A DNA stretch of 64,000 nt, taken from positions 1,237,501-1,301,500 of the forward strand of contig NC_016791.1 in the NCBI RefSeq assembly GCF_000244875.1, written 5' to 3'. The stretch is from Clostridium sp. BNL1100 (lineage in GTDB: Bacteria > Bacillota > Clostridia > Acetivibrionales > DSM-1351). The notes beneath the pieces are model-generated. The model was not told the origin of the DNA, did not search any database, and saw only the letters and a program-made list of their open reading frames with translations. Positions 46,647 to 54,600 of the stretch are shown here, piece by piece. Every line of letters starts with the position of its first letter. Within the stretch, counting starts at the first letter, position 1. A program made the position numbers and the translations under genes.

Positions 46647-48525
46647 TCCAAAAGGAAGAGGTATTGAAAATCCAATTAAAGTTTTAAAAAGATTACTATC
46701 TTATGTATTAAAGGAATATAAATTTTTATTTGTCATTGTTGTAATATGTATATTTATCAGCTCACTTTCTAATGTTGCGGGTACATTATTTTTGAGAAAT
46801 CTTATTGATGATTATATAACCCCGCTGTTAAATAAAGCCGGGGCTGCTGATTTCGGGCCGCTGTTAAAAGCTATATTAACCATCGCTTCAATTTATCTTG
46901 TAGGGGTTTTAACTAATTACGTATTTAATCGAATTATGATTGTAATATCTCAAGGCTCTTTAAAAAAGATAAGAGATGATATGTTTGCCCATATGGAAAC
47001 CTTGCCTATAAGTCACTTTGATACTCATTCTCATGGAGAGCTTATGAGTTTATATACAAACGATACTGATTCATTAAGGCAGATGATAAGCCAAAGTATA
47101 CCACAGCTGTTGGCTTCAGTTATCACAATTGTAAGTGTATTCTTCTCAATGATTTTTTTAAGCATACCCCTTACGATTGTACAAATTATAGCCATAGCTA
47201 TTATGTTTTACGTAATTAAGGTAATCGGTGGGAAGAGCGGTATGTATTTCGGACTTCAGCAAAGGGACATTGGTAAACTTAATGGCTATGTTGAAGAAAT
47301 GATGGAAGGTCAAAAGGTTGTAAAGGTATTTTGCCATGAAGAAGAAGCAAAACTTAATTTTGATAAATTGAATGACAGCCTTTGTGATAGTGCAAATAAT
47401 GCTAATAAATTTGCCAATATTTTAATGCCTATACTTGGAAATATCGGAAACATAACATATGTACTGATTTCTATTGTAGGTGCAATACTGGCAATTTCCG
47501 GCTTCGGTGGTTTTACAGTCGGAGCATTGGCATCTTTTCTTCAATTAACCAGAAGCTTTAGTCAGACTACAGGACAGGCTTCTCAGCAGTTTAATTTTAT
47601 TGTAATGGCATTAGCCGGGGCTGACCGAATCTTTAAGCTTCTTGATGAAAAGCCGGAGGTAGACCAGGGGTATGTGACTTTGGTTAATGTAAATGAAAAT
47701 GAGCAGGGAGAACTGTCAGAATCAGTAGAACGTACCGGAATATGGGCTTGGAGGCATCCGCATAGTGATGGTACTGTTACCTATACAAAGCTTTTGGGTG
47801 AAGTAGTCTTTGATGACGTGGATTTTGGTTATAGAGAAGATAAAATTATACTGCACAACATAAGTCTATATGCAAAGCCAGGACAAAAGGTAGCTTTTGT
47901 AGGTGCCACCGGAGCCGGAAAAACAACTATTACAAATTTAATCAACAGATTCTACGACATTCAAGACGGAAAAATAAGATACGACGGTATTAATATCAAC
48001 AAAATTAAAAAGAACGATTTGAGAAGTTCATTGGGAATAGTTCTACAGGATGCTCACCTATTTACCGGAACAGTTTCAGACAACATAAGATATGGAAAAT
48101 TAAATGCAACGGACGAAGAGGTTATTGCTGCAGCAAAGCTTGCAAATGCTCATCAGTTTATAAAGCATTTACCTAATGGCTATGAAACAATCATTACTGG
48201 AGACGGAGGCAACCTTTCTCAAGGCCAAAGACAACTTCTGACTATTGCAAGAGCGGCTATTGCAGACCCGCCTGTTTTAATTCTGGATGAAGCAACTTCC
48301 AGTATTGATACAAGGACGGAGGCCATTGTTCAAGAGGGAATGGACAGGCTCATGAGAGGAAGAACAGTATTTGTAATTGCGCATAGGCTTTCAACTGTTA
48401 AAAACTCTGATGTAATTATGGTATTGGAACAAGGTCAGATTATTGAAAGGGGAAGTCACAACGATTTAATTAAGGAAAAAGGAAAGTACTATCAATTGTA
48501 TACAGGAGCCTTTGAGCTGTCATAA
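46633..48525 (+). CDS. ABC exporter half-transporter, canonical ATP site
   Basis: The 630-residue partner has six membrane segments (about 30-320) and an ATPase domain with Walker A GATGAGKT, signature LSQGQRQL and Walker B LILDEATSSID with the catalytic Glu present. An insertion of about 40 residues before the ATPase domain (around ESVERTGIWAWRHPHSDG) is usual for the YfiC/LmrD-like subunit. The start ATG 46633 follows AAGGGGG and overlaps the upstream gene. With that gene it forms a MarR-controlled multidrug or peptide exporter. Confidence 0.93.
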   Translation: MAKGNPKGRGIENPIKVLKRLLSYVLKEYKFLFVIVVICIFISSLSNVAGTLFLRNLIDDYITPLLNKAGAADFGPLLKAILTIASIYLVGVLTNYVFNRIMIVISQGSLKKIRDDMFAHMETLPISHFDTHSHGELMSLYTNDTDSLRQMISQSIPQLLASVITIVSVFFSMIFLSIPLTIVQIIAIAIMFYVIKVIGGKSGMYFGLQQRDIGKLNGYVEEMMEGQKVVKVFCHEEEAKLNFDKLNDSLCDSANNANKFANILMPILGNIGNITYVLISIVGAILAISGFGGFTVGALASFLQLTRSFSQTTGQASQQFNFIVMALAGADRIFKLLDEKPEVDQGYVTLVNVNENEQGELSESVERTGIWAWRHPHSDGTVTYTKLLGEVVFDDVDFGYREDKIILHNISLYAKPGQKVAFVGATGAGKTTITNLINRFYDIQDGKIRYDGININKIKKNDLRSSLGIVLQDAHLFTGTVSDNIRYGKLNATDEEVIAAAKLANAHQFIKHLPNGYETIITGDGGNLSQGQRQLLTIARAAIADPPVLILDEATSSIDTRTEAIVQEGMDRLMRGRTVFVIAHRLSTVKNSDVIMVLEQGQIIERGSHNDLIKEKGKYYQLYTGAFELS

Positions 48526-48534
48526 ATTAAAATA

Positions 48535-48602
48535 AAAAACACAAATTTGTCAAGGTCGGGTTTTTCCGTTAATATATAACCTTGATGGATTTGTGTTTTT
48601 TG
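48535..48602. terminator. Bidirectional terminator
   Basis: AAAAACACAAAT..TCAAGG and CCTTGA..ATTTGTGTTTTT form a long stem with a loop and flanking A/T runs between convergent genes. Confidence 0.85.
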
Positions 48603-48612
48603 ATATATAGTG

Positions 48613-48828
48613 TTATTCTCCAATATACTCAAACCTTCTGAAAGTCAAACCATCCCTTTCAATTATTTCATTCCACATTTCAGCAGGTCTGACCCATATT
48701 CCGAAATCTCCGTAAAGTGCCTGGTAAACAACCATTTCCTCCAACGTTTCACTATGTCTGGCTATATATAGCACTCTGTATTCATTCCCTTTGAAGTGTT
48801 TGTATTTTCCAATTTTTATTCTATTCAT
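48613..48828 (-). CDS. DUF1653 protein
   Basis: This 71-residue single-domain protein has the DUF1653 pattern: [40 protein letters not shown] and a final RF. The family is widespread and short, and its molecular function is unknown. GGAGGAC precedes the ATG. It stands alone between terminators. Confidence 0.9.
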   Translation of the reverse strand: MNRIKIGKYKHFKGNEYRVLYIARHSETLEEMVVYQALYGDFGIWVRPAEMWNEIIERDGLTFRRFEYIGE

Positions 48829-48901
48829 GACTGTCCTCCAGTAACTTTATAAAAGCCTTTTCTATATGCTAATGATTATTCACATGTTATGAATAGGAAA
48901 T

Positions 48902-48935
48902 AAAAGCAGCATTAGGTGACCTAATGCTGCTTTTA
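48902..48935. terminator. Perfect bidirectional terminator
   Basis: AAAAGCAGCATTAGGT and ACCTAATGCTGCTTTT pair perfectly around a single base. It closes the unknown membrane-protein gene on the reverse strand. Confidence 0.85.
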
Positions 48936-48960
48936 ATGGTTTTGATAAAACAAATTATAA

Positions 48961-49533
48961 TTATAACTTTTCCAATGATCCCAAATCGGAGATTTCCTCA
49001 TGGTTTTCATCAAAGAATTTAAATTCAGCTACTTCTGAGGTACTAATATCATTGGGAACTTTTTTATACAAAATGAAATATGGACTTTTAATATCAAAGG
49101 TATAACTATTATCATCTAGCTTGACTTTGACATATGTAGCTTTTTTATTATACTCTTTCCCTATAGCAATTAGATATTTACCGCTTTTTGTACTAAAAAC
49201 AGGCAGATATATCAGCCCGGTACCATATCTCACTGATTTTATTTTGAATTTTTCTTTAAAAGGGCTTTCTGCTAATGTGCAATATCCGAAGCTATTTCCT
49301 TCGGAGGAAGAGGCAGCAAAAGAAATGATTTTAATATCCGCAATCCGAATTTCATTCTTTATAGTTATTTTTGTTTCAGGGGTTGTACCTCTGTTAATAA
49401 ATGCTTCTATTTTATACTTAATAACCTTATCGTTATATTCTATAGTAAAAGTTGAATTATAAATAAATAAGGCAGCTAGTAGGATTAATACAGCAACAGG
49501 AATTATAATTAAAGTTATTTTTTTCTTACTCAT
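48961..49533 (-). CDS. Membrane-anchored protein of unknown function
   Basis: The 190-residue product has one N-terminal membrane segment (about 5-27; LIIIPVAVLILLAALFIYNS) that is either a signal anchor or an uncleaved signal, and a beta-rich extracellular part. No motif is recognised. ATG 49533 (MSKKK) is preferred because GGAG lies nine bases upstream; the track start at 49566 would add residues with no RBS. It follows the PII gene on the same strand after a hairpin. Confidence 0.72.
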   Translation of the reverse strand: MSKKKITLIIIPVAVLILLAALFIYNSTFTIEYNDKVIKYKIEAFINRGTTPETKITIKNEIRIADIKIISFAASSSEGNSFGYCTLAESPFKEKFKIKSVRYGTGLIYLPVFSTKSGKYLIAIGKEYNKKATYVKVKLDDNSYTFDIKSPYFILYKKVPNDISTSEVAEFKFFDENHEEISDLGSLEKL

Positions 49534-49566
49534 GGGTTCATTCTCCAATAAAAATAAAATACGCAT

Positions 49567-49610
49567 TAAGGGACAGATGCGTAAAAACAGGCAACTGTCC
49601 CTAATTCTGC
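49567..49610 (-). terminator. Hairpin downstream of the PII gene
   Basis: AGGGACAG and CTGTCCCT form an eight-base stem around an 18-base loop. No clear T run follows on the reverse strand, so it may be only a weak terminator. Confidence 0.4.
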
Positions 49611-49626
49611 TTTCTCAGGTACTATC

Positions 49627-49968
49627 CTATCCGATAGCCTCAGGGCCTTCTTCTCCTGTCCTGATACGATAACACTCTTCAATTGGAAGTACAAAAATTT
49701 TACCGTCTCCGATGTTTCCGCTTCTTGCAGTTTCCATTATGGCATCCACGGTTGGTTTTACATAGTCATCATTCACACATATTTCAAATCTGATTTTGTT
49801 CAAAAGATTTACTTCCGTAACATTACCACGGTAGCTCTCGGTGTATCCCATCTGCTGCCCGCAGCCTTTTACGTGGCTTACTGTCATTTTTGCAACCTTT
49901 GCATTAAAAAGTGCCTGCTTTACATCTTCAAAGGCTTCCGGCCTTACAATTGCAACTATCATCTTCAT
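49627..49968 (-). CDS. glnB: PII nitrogen regulatory protein
   Basis: The 113-residue PII-family signal protein starts MKMIVAIVRPEAFEDVKQAL. It has a T-loop with the Tyr of TESYRGN at the position uridylylated in Proteobacteria, and the C-terminal signature ARSGNIGDGKIFVLPIEE. PII proteins bind ATP/ADP and 2-oxoglutarate and gate nitrogen-assimilation targets. There is no amtB, glnA or nif gene nearby, so its partner is not shown by context. GGGAGGG precedes the ATG. Confidence 0.93.
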   Translation of the reverse strand: MKMIVAIVRPEAFEDVKQALFNAKVAKMTVSHVKGCGQQMGYTESYRGNVTEVNLLNKIRFEICVNDDYVKPTVDAIMETARSGNIGDGKIFVLPIEECYRIRTGEEGPEAIG

Positions 49969-50112
49969 AAGAAAACCCTCCCTTTAAAATATTATCGGTA
50001 TATATTAATACTAATATTACTGTATGTACCCAATAAATAAAAATATTAACTTTTAAAGGAAAATTTAAATTAATTAGGAATATATGATTTTAAGAGGATA
50101 TTTGACGAATTT

Positions 50113-50142
50113 TTGCGAAATCCGTATTAAATATGATATAAT
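50113..50142 (+). promoter_or_regulatory. Promoter of the ior operon
   Basis: TTGCGA (50113-50118) and TATAAT (50137-50142) are 18 bases apart. A six-base-pair hairpin TGAGCC/GGCTCA (50163-50179) lies directly before the GGGAGG ribosome binding site of iorA and might affect its translation. Confidence 0.55.
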
Positions 50143-50190
50143 TTTTCTATTATATTAGTTTTTGAGCCGTTTTGGCTCAGGGGAGGTAAA

Positions 50191-51984
50191 ATGTCTAAGA
50201 AACTACTTATGGGTAACGAGGCCATAGCCCTTGGTGCTATAAGAGCAGGGGTAAATATCGTAACAGGGTACCCCGGAACCCCTTCTACAGAGGTACTTGA
50301 AACAGTAGCCCGTAATAATCCCGGTGATATATATGTTGAATGGTCTGTAAATGAAAAATCTGCCATGGAAGTAGCTGCAGGTGCAGCATATTCCGGTGCC
50401 AGAACCATGGTAACTATGAAGCAGGTAGGATTGAATGTTGCATCTGACCCTCTTATGAGTCTGGCGTATATTGGAGTAAAAGGCGGTATGGTAGTACTGG
50501 TTGCTGATGACCCGGGGCCTTTTTCATCCCAGACTGAGCAGGATACAAGACATTTTGCAAGATACTCCAATCTTCCTGTACTTGACCCATCATCACCTGA
50601 AGAAGCATATGAAATGATACAATATGCTTTTGAATTGTCAGAAATGGTGGAACTGCCCGTATTTTTGAGACCTACTACAAGGATATGTCATTCCTGTGCA
50701 ACTATAGATGTAGATGAAAATAGACTCGACCATAAGATTGAGGGCTTCGTGAAAGACCCCAGATGGGTTATATTTCCGAGCCTTGCTTACAAAAAGCATA
50801 TTCATATTGAATTACTTCAACATAAGCTCAGTGATATTTTTTCAGGCATCAGTTTCAACAAGGTTGAAGGAAGAGATGTAAAACTTGGTGTTGCTGCGTC
50901 AGGAGTTGCGTATTCATATGTGGTGGAGGCTCTGGAAAAATTAAATGCCAATGTAAAGCTGTTTAAAGTGGGAACTCCTTACCCATTGCCTCAGGAGGCG
51001 GCATCATGCTTCCTTGAAGGGCTGGACGAAGTTCTTGTATTCGAAGAGCTTGACCCTGTTGTTGAGGAGGAAATAACCATGCTTTGTGCCTCAAAACAGC
51101 AGAAAACAAGAATACTTGGTAAAAAAACCGGGCATCTGCCATTTGCAGGAGAGTACACCTTTGAATTGGTCTACGAGGCACTTGCAAAATATCTCAATAT
51201 TCAAACAGAAAAAATTGAAAATACGGCAGCCCCTGAACTTCCTGTACGACAGCCCGTACTTTGTGCAGGATGTCCTCACAGAGCTTCCTTCTATGCTGTC
51301 AAAATGGCAATGAAAGGCCAAAAGGCAGTATTCACCGGAGACATAGGCTGTTATACTCTTGGAAATGCAAAACCTTTGGATATGGTAGATACCTGCCTTT
51401 GCATGGGTGCCGGAATTACGGTAGCGCAAGGAATTAAAAGAGCCCAGCCGGAAGCAAAGCATATAGCTTTTATCGGAGACTCCACATTCTTCCATACAGG
51501 AATACCTGGCATTGTAAATGCCGTATATAACAATACCGATATTACAGTGGTCATATTGGATAACAGTACTACCGCTATGACAGGTCATCAGCCACACCCC
51601 GGAACAGGCAAAACAATGATGAACAACATATCTGAAAAAATAGATATTTACGGAATGGTAAAGGCCTGCGGTGTCGGACACATTGTTAAAGGAAATCCAC
51701 TTGATTTTAGCAGTGCTGTAGAAATAATTAAGAAAGCGGTAGAATACAAAGGCCCTTCAGTAGTAATCTTTGAAGCTCCTTGTATCGCTCTTTTCAAGCC
51801 ACCAGTAAAATACACCATTAAAGAGAACTGTAAAAATTGCAAAAAATGTATTACTGACATTGGTTGTCCTGCCATATCATTTATTGACGGCAAAGTCAGT
51901 ATAGAACCGTCACTTTGCTACGGCTGCGGGCTATGTACAAATGTATGTCCGTTTAATGCCATAGGAGGTGAAGAAAATGAGTAA
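50191..51984 (+). CDS. iorA: Indolepyruvate ferredoxin oxidoreductase, alpha subunit
   Basis: The 597-residue catalytic subunit oxidatively decarboxylates aryl pyruvates (indole-, phenyl- and hydroxyphenylpyruvate) to aryl-acetyl-CoA and reduces ferredoxin. The N-terminal pyrimidine-binding domain opens MGNEAIALGAIRAGVNIVTG. The thiamine diphosphate domain has VLCAGCPHRASFY and FTGDIGCYTLG...GDSTFFHTG. Two [4Fe-4S] motifs close the protein (CKNCKKCITDIGCP at about 547 and CYGCGLCTNVCP at about 577). The last bases overlap the start of iorB, as usual. Confidence 0.96.
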   Translation: MSKKLLMGNEAIALGAIRAGVNIVTGYPGTPSTEVLETVARNNPGDIYVEWSVNEKSAMEVAAGAAYSGARTMVTMKQVGLNVASDPLMSLAYIGVKGGMVVLVADDPGPFSSQTEQDTRHFARYSNLPVLDPSSPEEAYEMIQYAFELSEMVELPVFLRPTTRICHSCATIDVDENRLDHKIEGFVKDPRWVIFPSLAYKKHIHIELLQHKLSDIFSGISFNKVEGRDVKLGVAASGVAYSYVVEALEKLNANVKLFKVGTPYPLPQEAASCFLEGLDEVLVFEELDPVVEEEITMLCASKQQKTRILGKKTGHLPFAGEYTFELVYEALAKYLNIQTEKIENTAAPELPVRQPVLCAGCPHRASFYAVKMAMKGQKAVFTGDIGCYTLGNAKPLDMVDTCLCMGAGITVAQGIKRAQPEAKHIAFIGDSTFFHTGIPGIVNAVYNNTDITVVILDNSTTAMTGHQPHPGTGKTMMNNISEKIDIYGMVKACGVGHIVKGNPLDFSSAVEIIKKAVEYKGPSVVIFEAPCIALFKPPVKYTIKENCKNCKKCITDIGCPAISFIDGKVSIEPSLCYGCGLCTNVCPFNAIGGEENE

Positions 51985-52582
51985 ATTTGATATACTGATA
52001 TCCGGTGTCGGAGGACAGGGAACAGTGCTCGCTTCAAGGCTTATAGCTGCGGCAGCTATCAACCAGGGCTGTTTTGCAAGAACTGCTGAAACTATAGGTA
52101 TGTCCCAAAGAGGTGGCTGCGTTGTCAGTCATGTACGTATAGACAGCGAAAAATCCGGCTCTGTAATCCCATTGGGGGGGGCCGATATGATTATAGCATT
52201 TGAGCTTGCAGAAGCCGCCCGCAGTATTCCGAGACTTTCAAAAAAAGGCTGTTGTATTGTGAATACACAGGTAATAAAGCCAGTATCAGCGTCTCTTGGA
52301 AACTCTCACTATGATAATGAAGAAATAATCAAATATATAAAAGATAATTCACAGAAAGTCTATTTTATAGATGGGTATTCTATAGCAGAAAAGGCAGGCA
52401 ATGTAAAGGCTGTAAATGTAGTTTTATTGGGAGCTGCCACAGCTGTCGGGAAAATGCCCTTTACAAGAGAAATAATCCTTGATGCTATCATTGAGAATGT
52501 TCCCCAAAAATTCAGAGAGCTGAACCAGAAGGCATTTGAAATGGGATATGAAGCAACTGTTGAGTTAATAAAAAAAGCCTAA
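51977..52582 (+). CDS. iorB: Indolepyruvate ferredoxin oxidoreductase, beta subunit
   Basis: The 201-residue gamma-domain-type subunit begins FDILISGVGGQGTVLASRL and contains ETIGMSQRGG, both typical of 2-oxoacid:ferredoxin oxidoreductase small subunits. ATG 51977 is chosen because GGAGGTG is eight bases upstream inside iorA; this gives an eight-base overlap and translational coupling. Confidence 0.95.
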   Translation: MSKFDILISGVGGQGTVLASRLIAAAAINQGCFARTAETIGMSQRGGCVVSHVRIDSEKSGSVIPLGGADMIIAFELAEAARSIPRLSKKGCCIVNTQVIKPVSASLGNSHYDNEEIIKYIKDNSQKVYFIDGYSIAEKAGNVKAVNVVLLGAATAVGKMPFTREIILDAIIENVPQKFRELNQKAFEMGYEATVELIKKA

Positions 52583-52636
52583 AAACACATAACATAAATG
52601 ACACAATTAATCGTACAATTACAGGGGGATAAAACT

Positions 52637-53098
52637 ATGAGCACAAATAAACTTGGCAAGCAGAAGCACATAGCATTAATAGCACATGATAACAGAAAAC
52701 AAGACTTGATTAGCTGGGCAAAAAGCAAATCAGACATACTTTGCAGACATTTTTTATGCGGCACGGGAACAACAGCAAAAATGATTACTGAAAACACAGG
52801 ATTGCCTGTTAAGAAGTTTAAAAGCGGACCTCTTGGAGGAGACCAGCAGATAGGTGCATGCATTGCCAATGGTGAAGTAGACTTTATGATATTCTTCTGG
52901 GATCCACTTACTTCACAGCCACATGATCCTGATGTAAAGGCGCTTCTCAGAATAGCCGTTTTGTATGATATTCCGGTTGCAATGAATCAGTCAACTGCTG
53001 ATTTTCTCCTGACGTCAAACCTGATGGAAGACGACTATGAAAGGAATGTAGTGGATTACTACAGCCGCTTAAGGAAGGAGCATTTCGGAGGTCTCTGA
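52637..53098 (+). CDS. mgsA: Methylglyoxal synthase
   Basis: The 153-residue enzyme converts dihydroxyacetone phosphate to methylglyoxal and phosphate, a bypass that frees phosphate when glycolytic intermediates pile up. Conserved pieces are HIALIAHDNRKQ, GTGTTAKMI, SGPLGGDQQIGA (catalytic Asp), FFWDPL and PHDPDVKALLR (active-site His and Asp). ATG 52637 follows AGGGGG; the longer reading from 52598 lacks an RBS. It follows iorB closely and may be transcribed with it, though the link is metabolic only in a loose sense. Confidence 0.93.
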   Translation: MSTNKLGKQKHIALIAHDNRKQDLISWAKSKSDILCRHFLCGTGTTAKMITENTGLPVKKFKSGPLGGDQQIGACIANGEVDFMIFFWDPLTSQPHDPDVKALLRIAVLYDIPVAMNQSTADFLLTSNLMEDDYERNVVDYYSRLRKEHFGGL

Positions 53099-53113
53099 TT
53101 TTATCAAAATTTA

Positions 53114-53142
53114 TAGACAATAAATGCAAAAATTTGTATAAT
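53114..53142 (+). promoter_or_regulatory. Possible promoter of the paaK-like gene
   Basis: TAGACA (53114-53119) and TATAAT (53137-53142) are 17 bases apart in the 77-base gap before the ligase gene. Confidence 0.5.
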
Positions 53143-53175
53143 AAAGAAAAATAATAAGAGAAGAGATGAGTTAAG

Positions 53176-54417
53176 ATGAGAATAGACCAGTTTGAGCTTT
53201 TAAAGAAACTACTGGTAAACATTAGCCGAAACAGTCCATTTTACAAGGATAAATTTCAAAAAAGCGGTGTAAACATTGATGATATAAAATCCCTTGAACA
53301 AATAAAAAATCTTCCTTTCACTGTAAAGGAAGAACTTAGAGATGCTTATCCCCTTGGCTTACAGTCTGTACCCGATGAACAGATTATCAGAATACACTCG
53401 TCATCCGGAACCACAGGTAAGCCAATAATTATACCTTACACTGCTCAGGATGTCTCTGATTGGGCAGAAATGATGTCAAGAAGCTTCAGTATAGCAGGAG
53501 TTACACCCGTTGACAGGGTTCAGATTACCCCGGGCTATGGATTGTGGACAGCCGGCATAGGCTTTCAGGCAGGTGTTGAAAGACTTGGCGCAATGGCTGT
53601 TCCCATGGGTCCCGGCAATACTGACAAACAGCTCCAGATGATGGTGGATTTAAAATCTACAGTTATTATAGGAACATCATCGTATGCACTTGTACTGGCG
53701 GAAGAGGTTGAAAAAAGGGGAATCGGCTCTGATATTCATTTAAGGAAAGGTATTATTGGTTCAGAACGCTGGGGAGAAAAAATGAGACAGCGTATCAAAA
53801 ATGAACTTAACATTGATATCTATGATATTTACGGCCTTACTGAGATTTATGGGCCGGGTATAGCCATTGACTGTCCTTGCCACGACGGAATGCATTATTA
53901 CGATGATTACCTTTACTTTGAAATAATTGACCCTTTAACTGAGGAGGTTCTCCCAGTGGGAGAGGTTGGTGAGTTGGTAATAACCACCCTTCGAAAAGAG
54001 GGAGCACCGCTGTTGAGATACAGAACAAGAGACTTGACCAGAATTATTCCGGGTAAATGTAAGTGTGGTCTGGAATATCCACGTATTGACAGGATTATTG
54101 GTCGAACTGACGACATGGTTAAGGTAAAAGGAGTGAACATCTATCCCGGTCAGATTGACGAGATACTAAAGGATGTTGACGGAGCAAGCAGTGAGTACCA
54201 GATTATTATTGACCATTTGAACGGAAAGGATGTTATGACTCTCAAGGTTGAATATAATTCCGACGGTGATACCGAGCGTGAGGAGATCGAATCCAACATC
54301 GTTGACTTATTTAAAAAAAGAATCGGAATACATATTATAGCCGAGGCAAGTCGAATTGGCAGCCTTCCCAGAAGCGAAAAAAAGAGTAAGAGAATTATTG
54401 ACTACAGACATAGTTAA
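53176..54417 (+). CDS. paaK: Phenylacetate-CoA ligase
   Basis: The 413-residue adenylate-forming enzyme activates aryl acetates to CoA thioesters, or makes acid and ATP in reverse. The phosphate-binding loop is HSSSGTTGKP. The core motif YGLTEIYGPG and the hinge and ligand region YRTRDLTRI with RIDRIIGRTDDMVKVKG are canonical for PaaK. Beside iorAB it fits amino-acid fermentation: IOR makes aryl-acetyl-CoA, and this ligase can release the aryl acid while making ATP or reload it. It has its own candidate promoter. Confidence 0.94.
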   Translation: MRIDQFELLKKLLVNISRNSPFYKDKFQKSGVNIDDIKSLEQIKNLPFTVKEELRDAYPLGLQSVPDEQIIRIHSSSGTTGKPIIIPYTAQDVSDWAEMMSRSFSIAGVTPVDRVQITPGYGLWTAGIGFQAGVERLGAMAVPMGPGNTDKQLQMMVDLKSTVIIGTSSYALVLAEEVEKRGIGSDIHLRKGIIGSERWGEKMRQRIKNELNIDIYDIYGLTEIYGPGIAIDCPCHDGMHYYDDYLYFEIIDPLTEEVLPVGEVGELVITTLRKEGAPLLRYRTRDLTRIIPGKCKCGLEYPRIDRIIGRTDDMVKVKGVNIYPGQIDEILKDVDGASSEYQIIIDHLNGKDVMTLKVEYNSDGDTEREEIESNIVDLFKKRIGIHIIAEASRIGSLPRSEKKSKRIIDYRHS

Positions 54418-54436
54418 ATAATTTATAAAAAACAAA

Positions 54437-54475
54437 CGAGGCAGTTTGCTTTAATAAGCAGACTGTCTTTTTTTA
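54437..54475 (+). terminator. Rho-independent terminator after paaK
   Basis: AGGCAGTTTGCTT and AAGCAGACTGTCTT pair (one mismatch and G-T pairing) around TAAT, followed by seven T's. Confidence 0.88.
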
Positions 54476-54600
54476 TTTATTTCTAGTAATTTGAACCATT
54501 TACAGTTTGTTCACAATTCAAACACAGGGAAAACATAAAAATTTAATAGTATTTTAATAAAAGAATTATGTATTTTACTTATTTTGAAGAGGTGGATTTA

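Noticed and set aside
50127-50570. Reverse-strand open frame inside iorA
   Set aside because: It overlaps a clear enzyme gene, has no ribosome binding site and its translation looks like a codon-bias shadow.
51091-51681. 196-residue reverse frame inside iorA
   Set aside because: Lies wholly within a well-defined thiamine enzyme; no RBS or domain.
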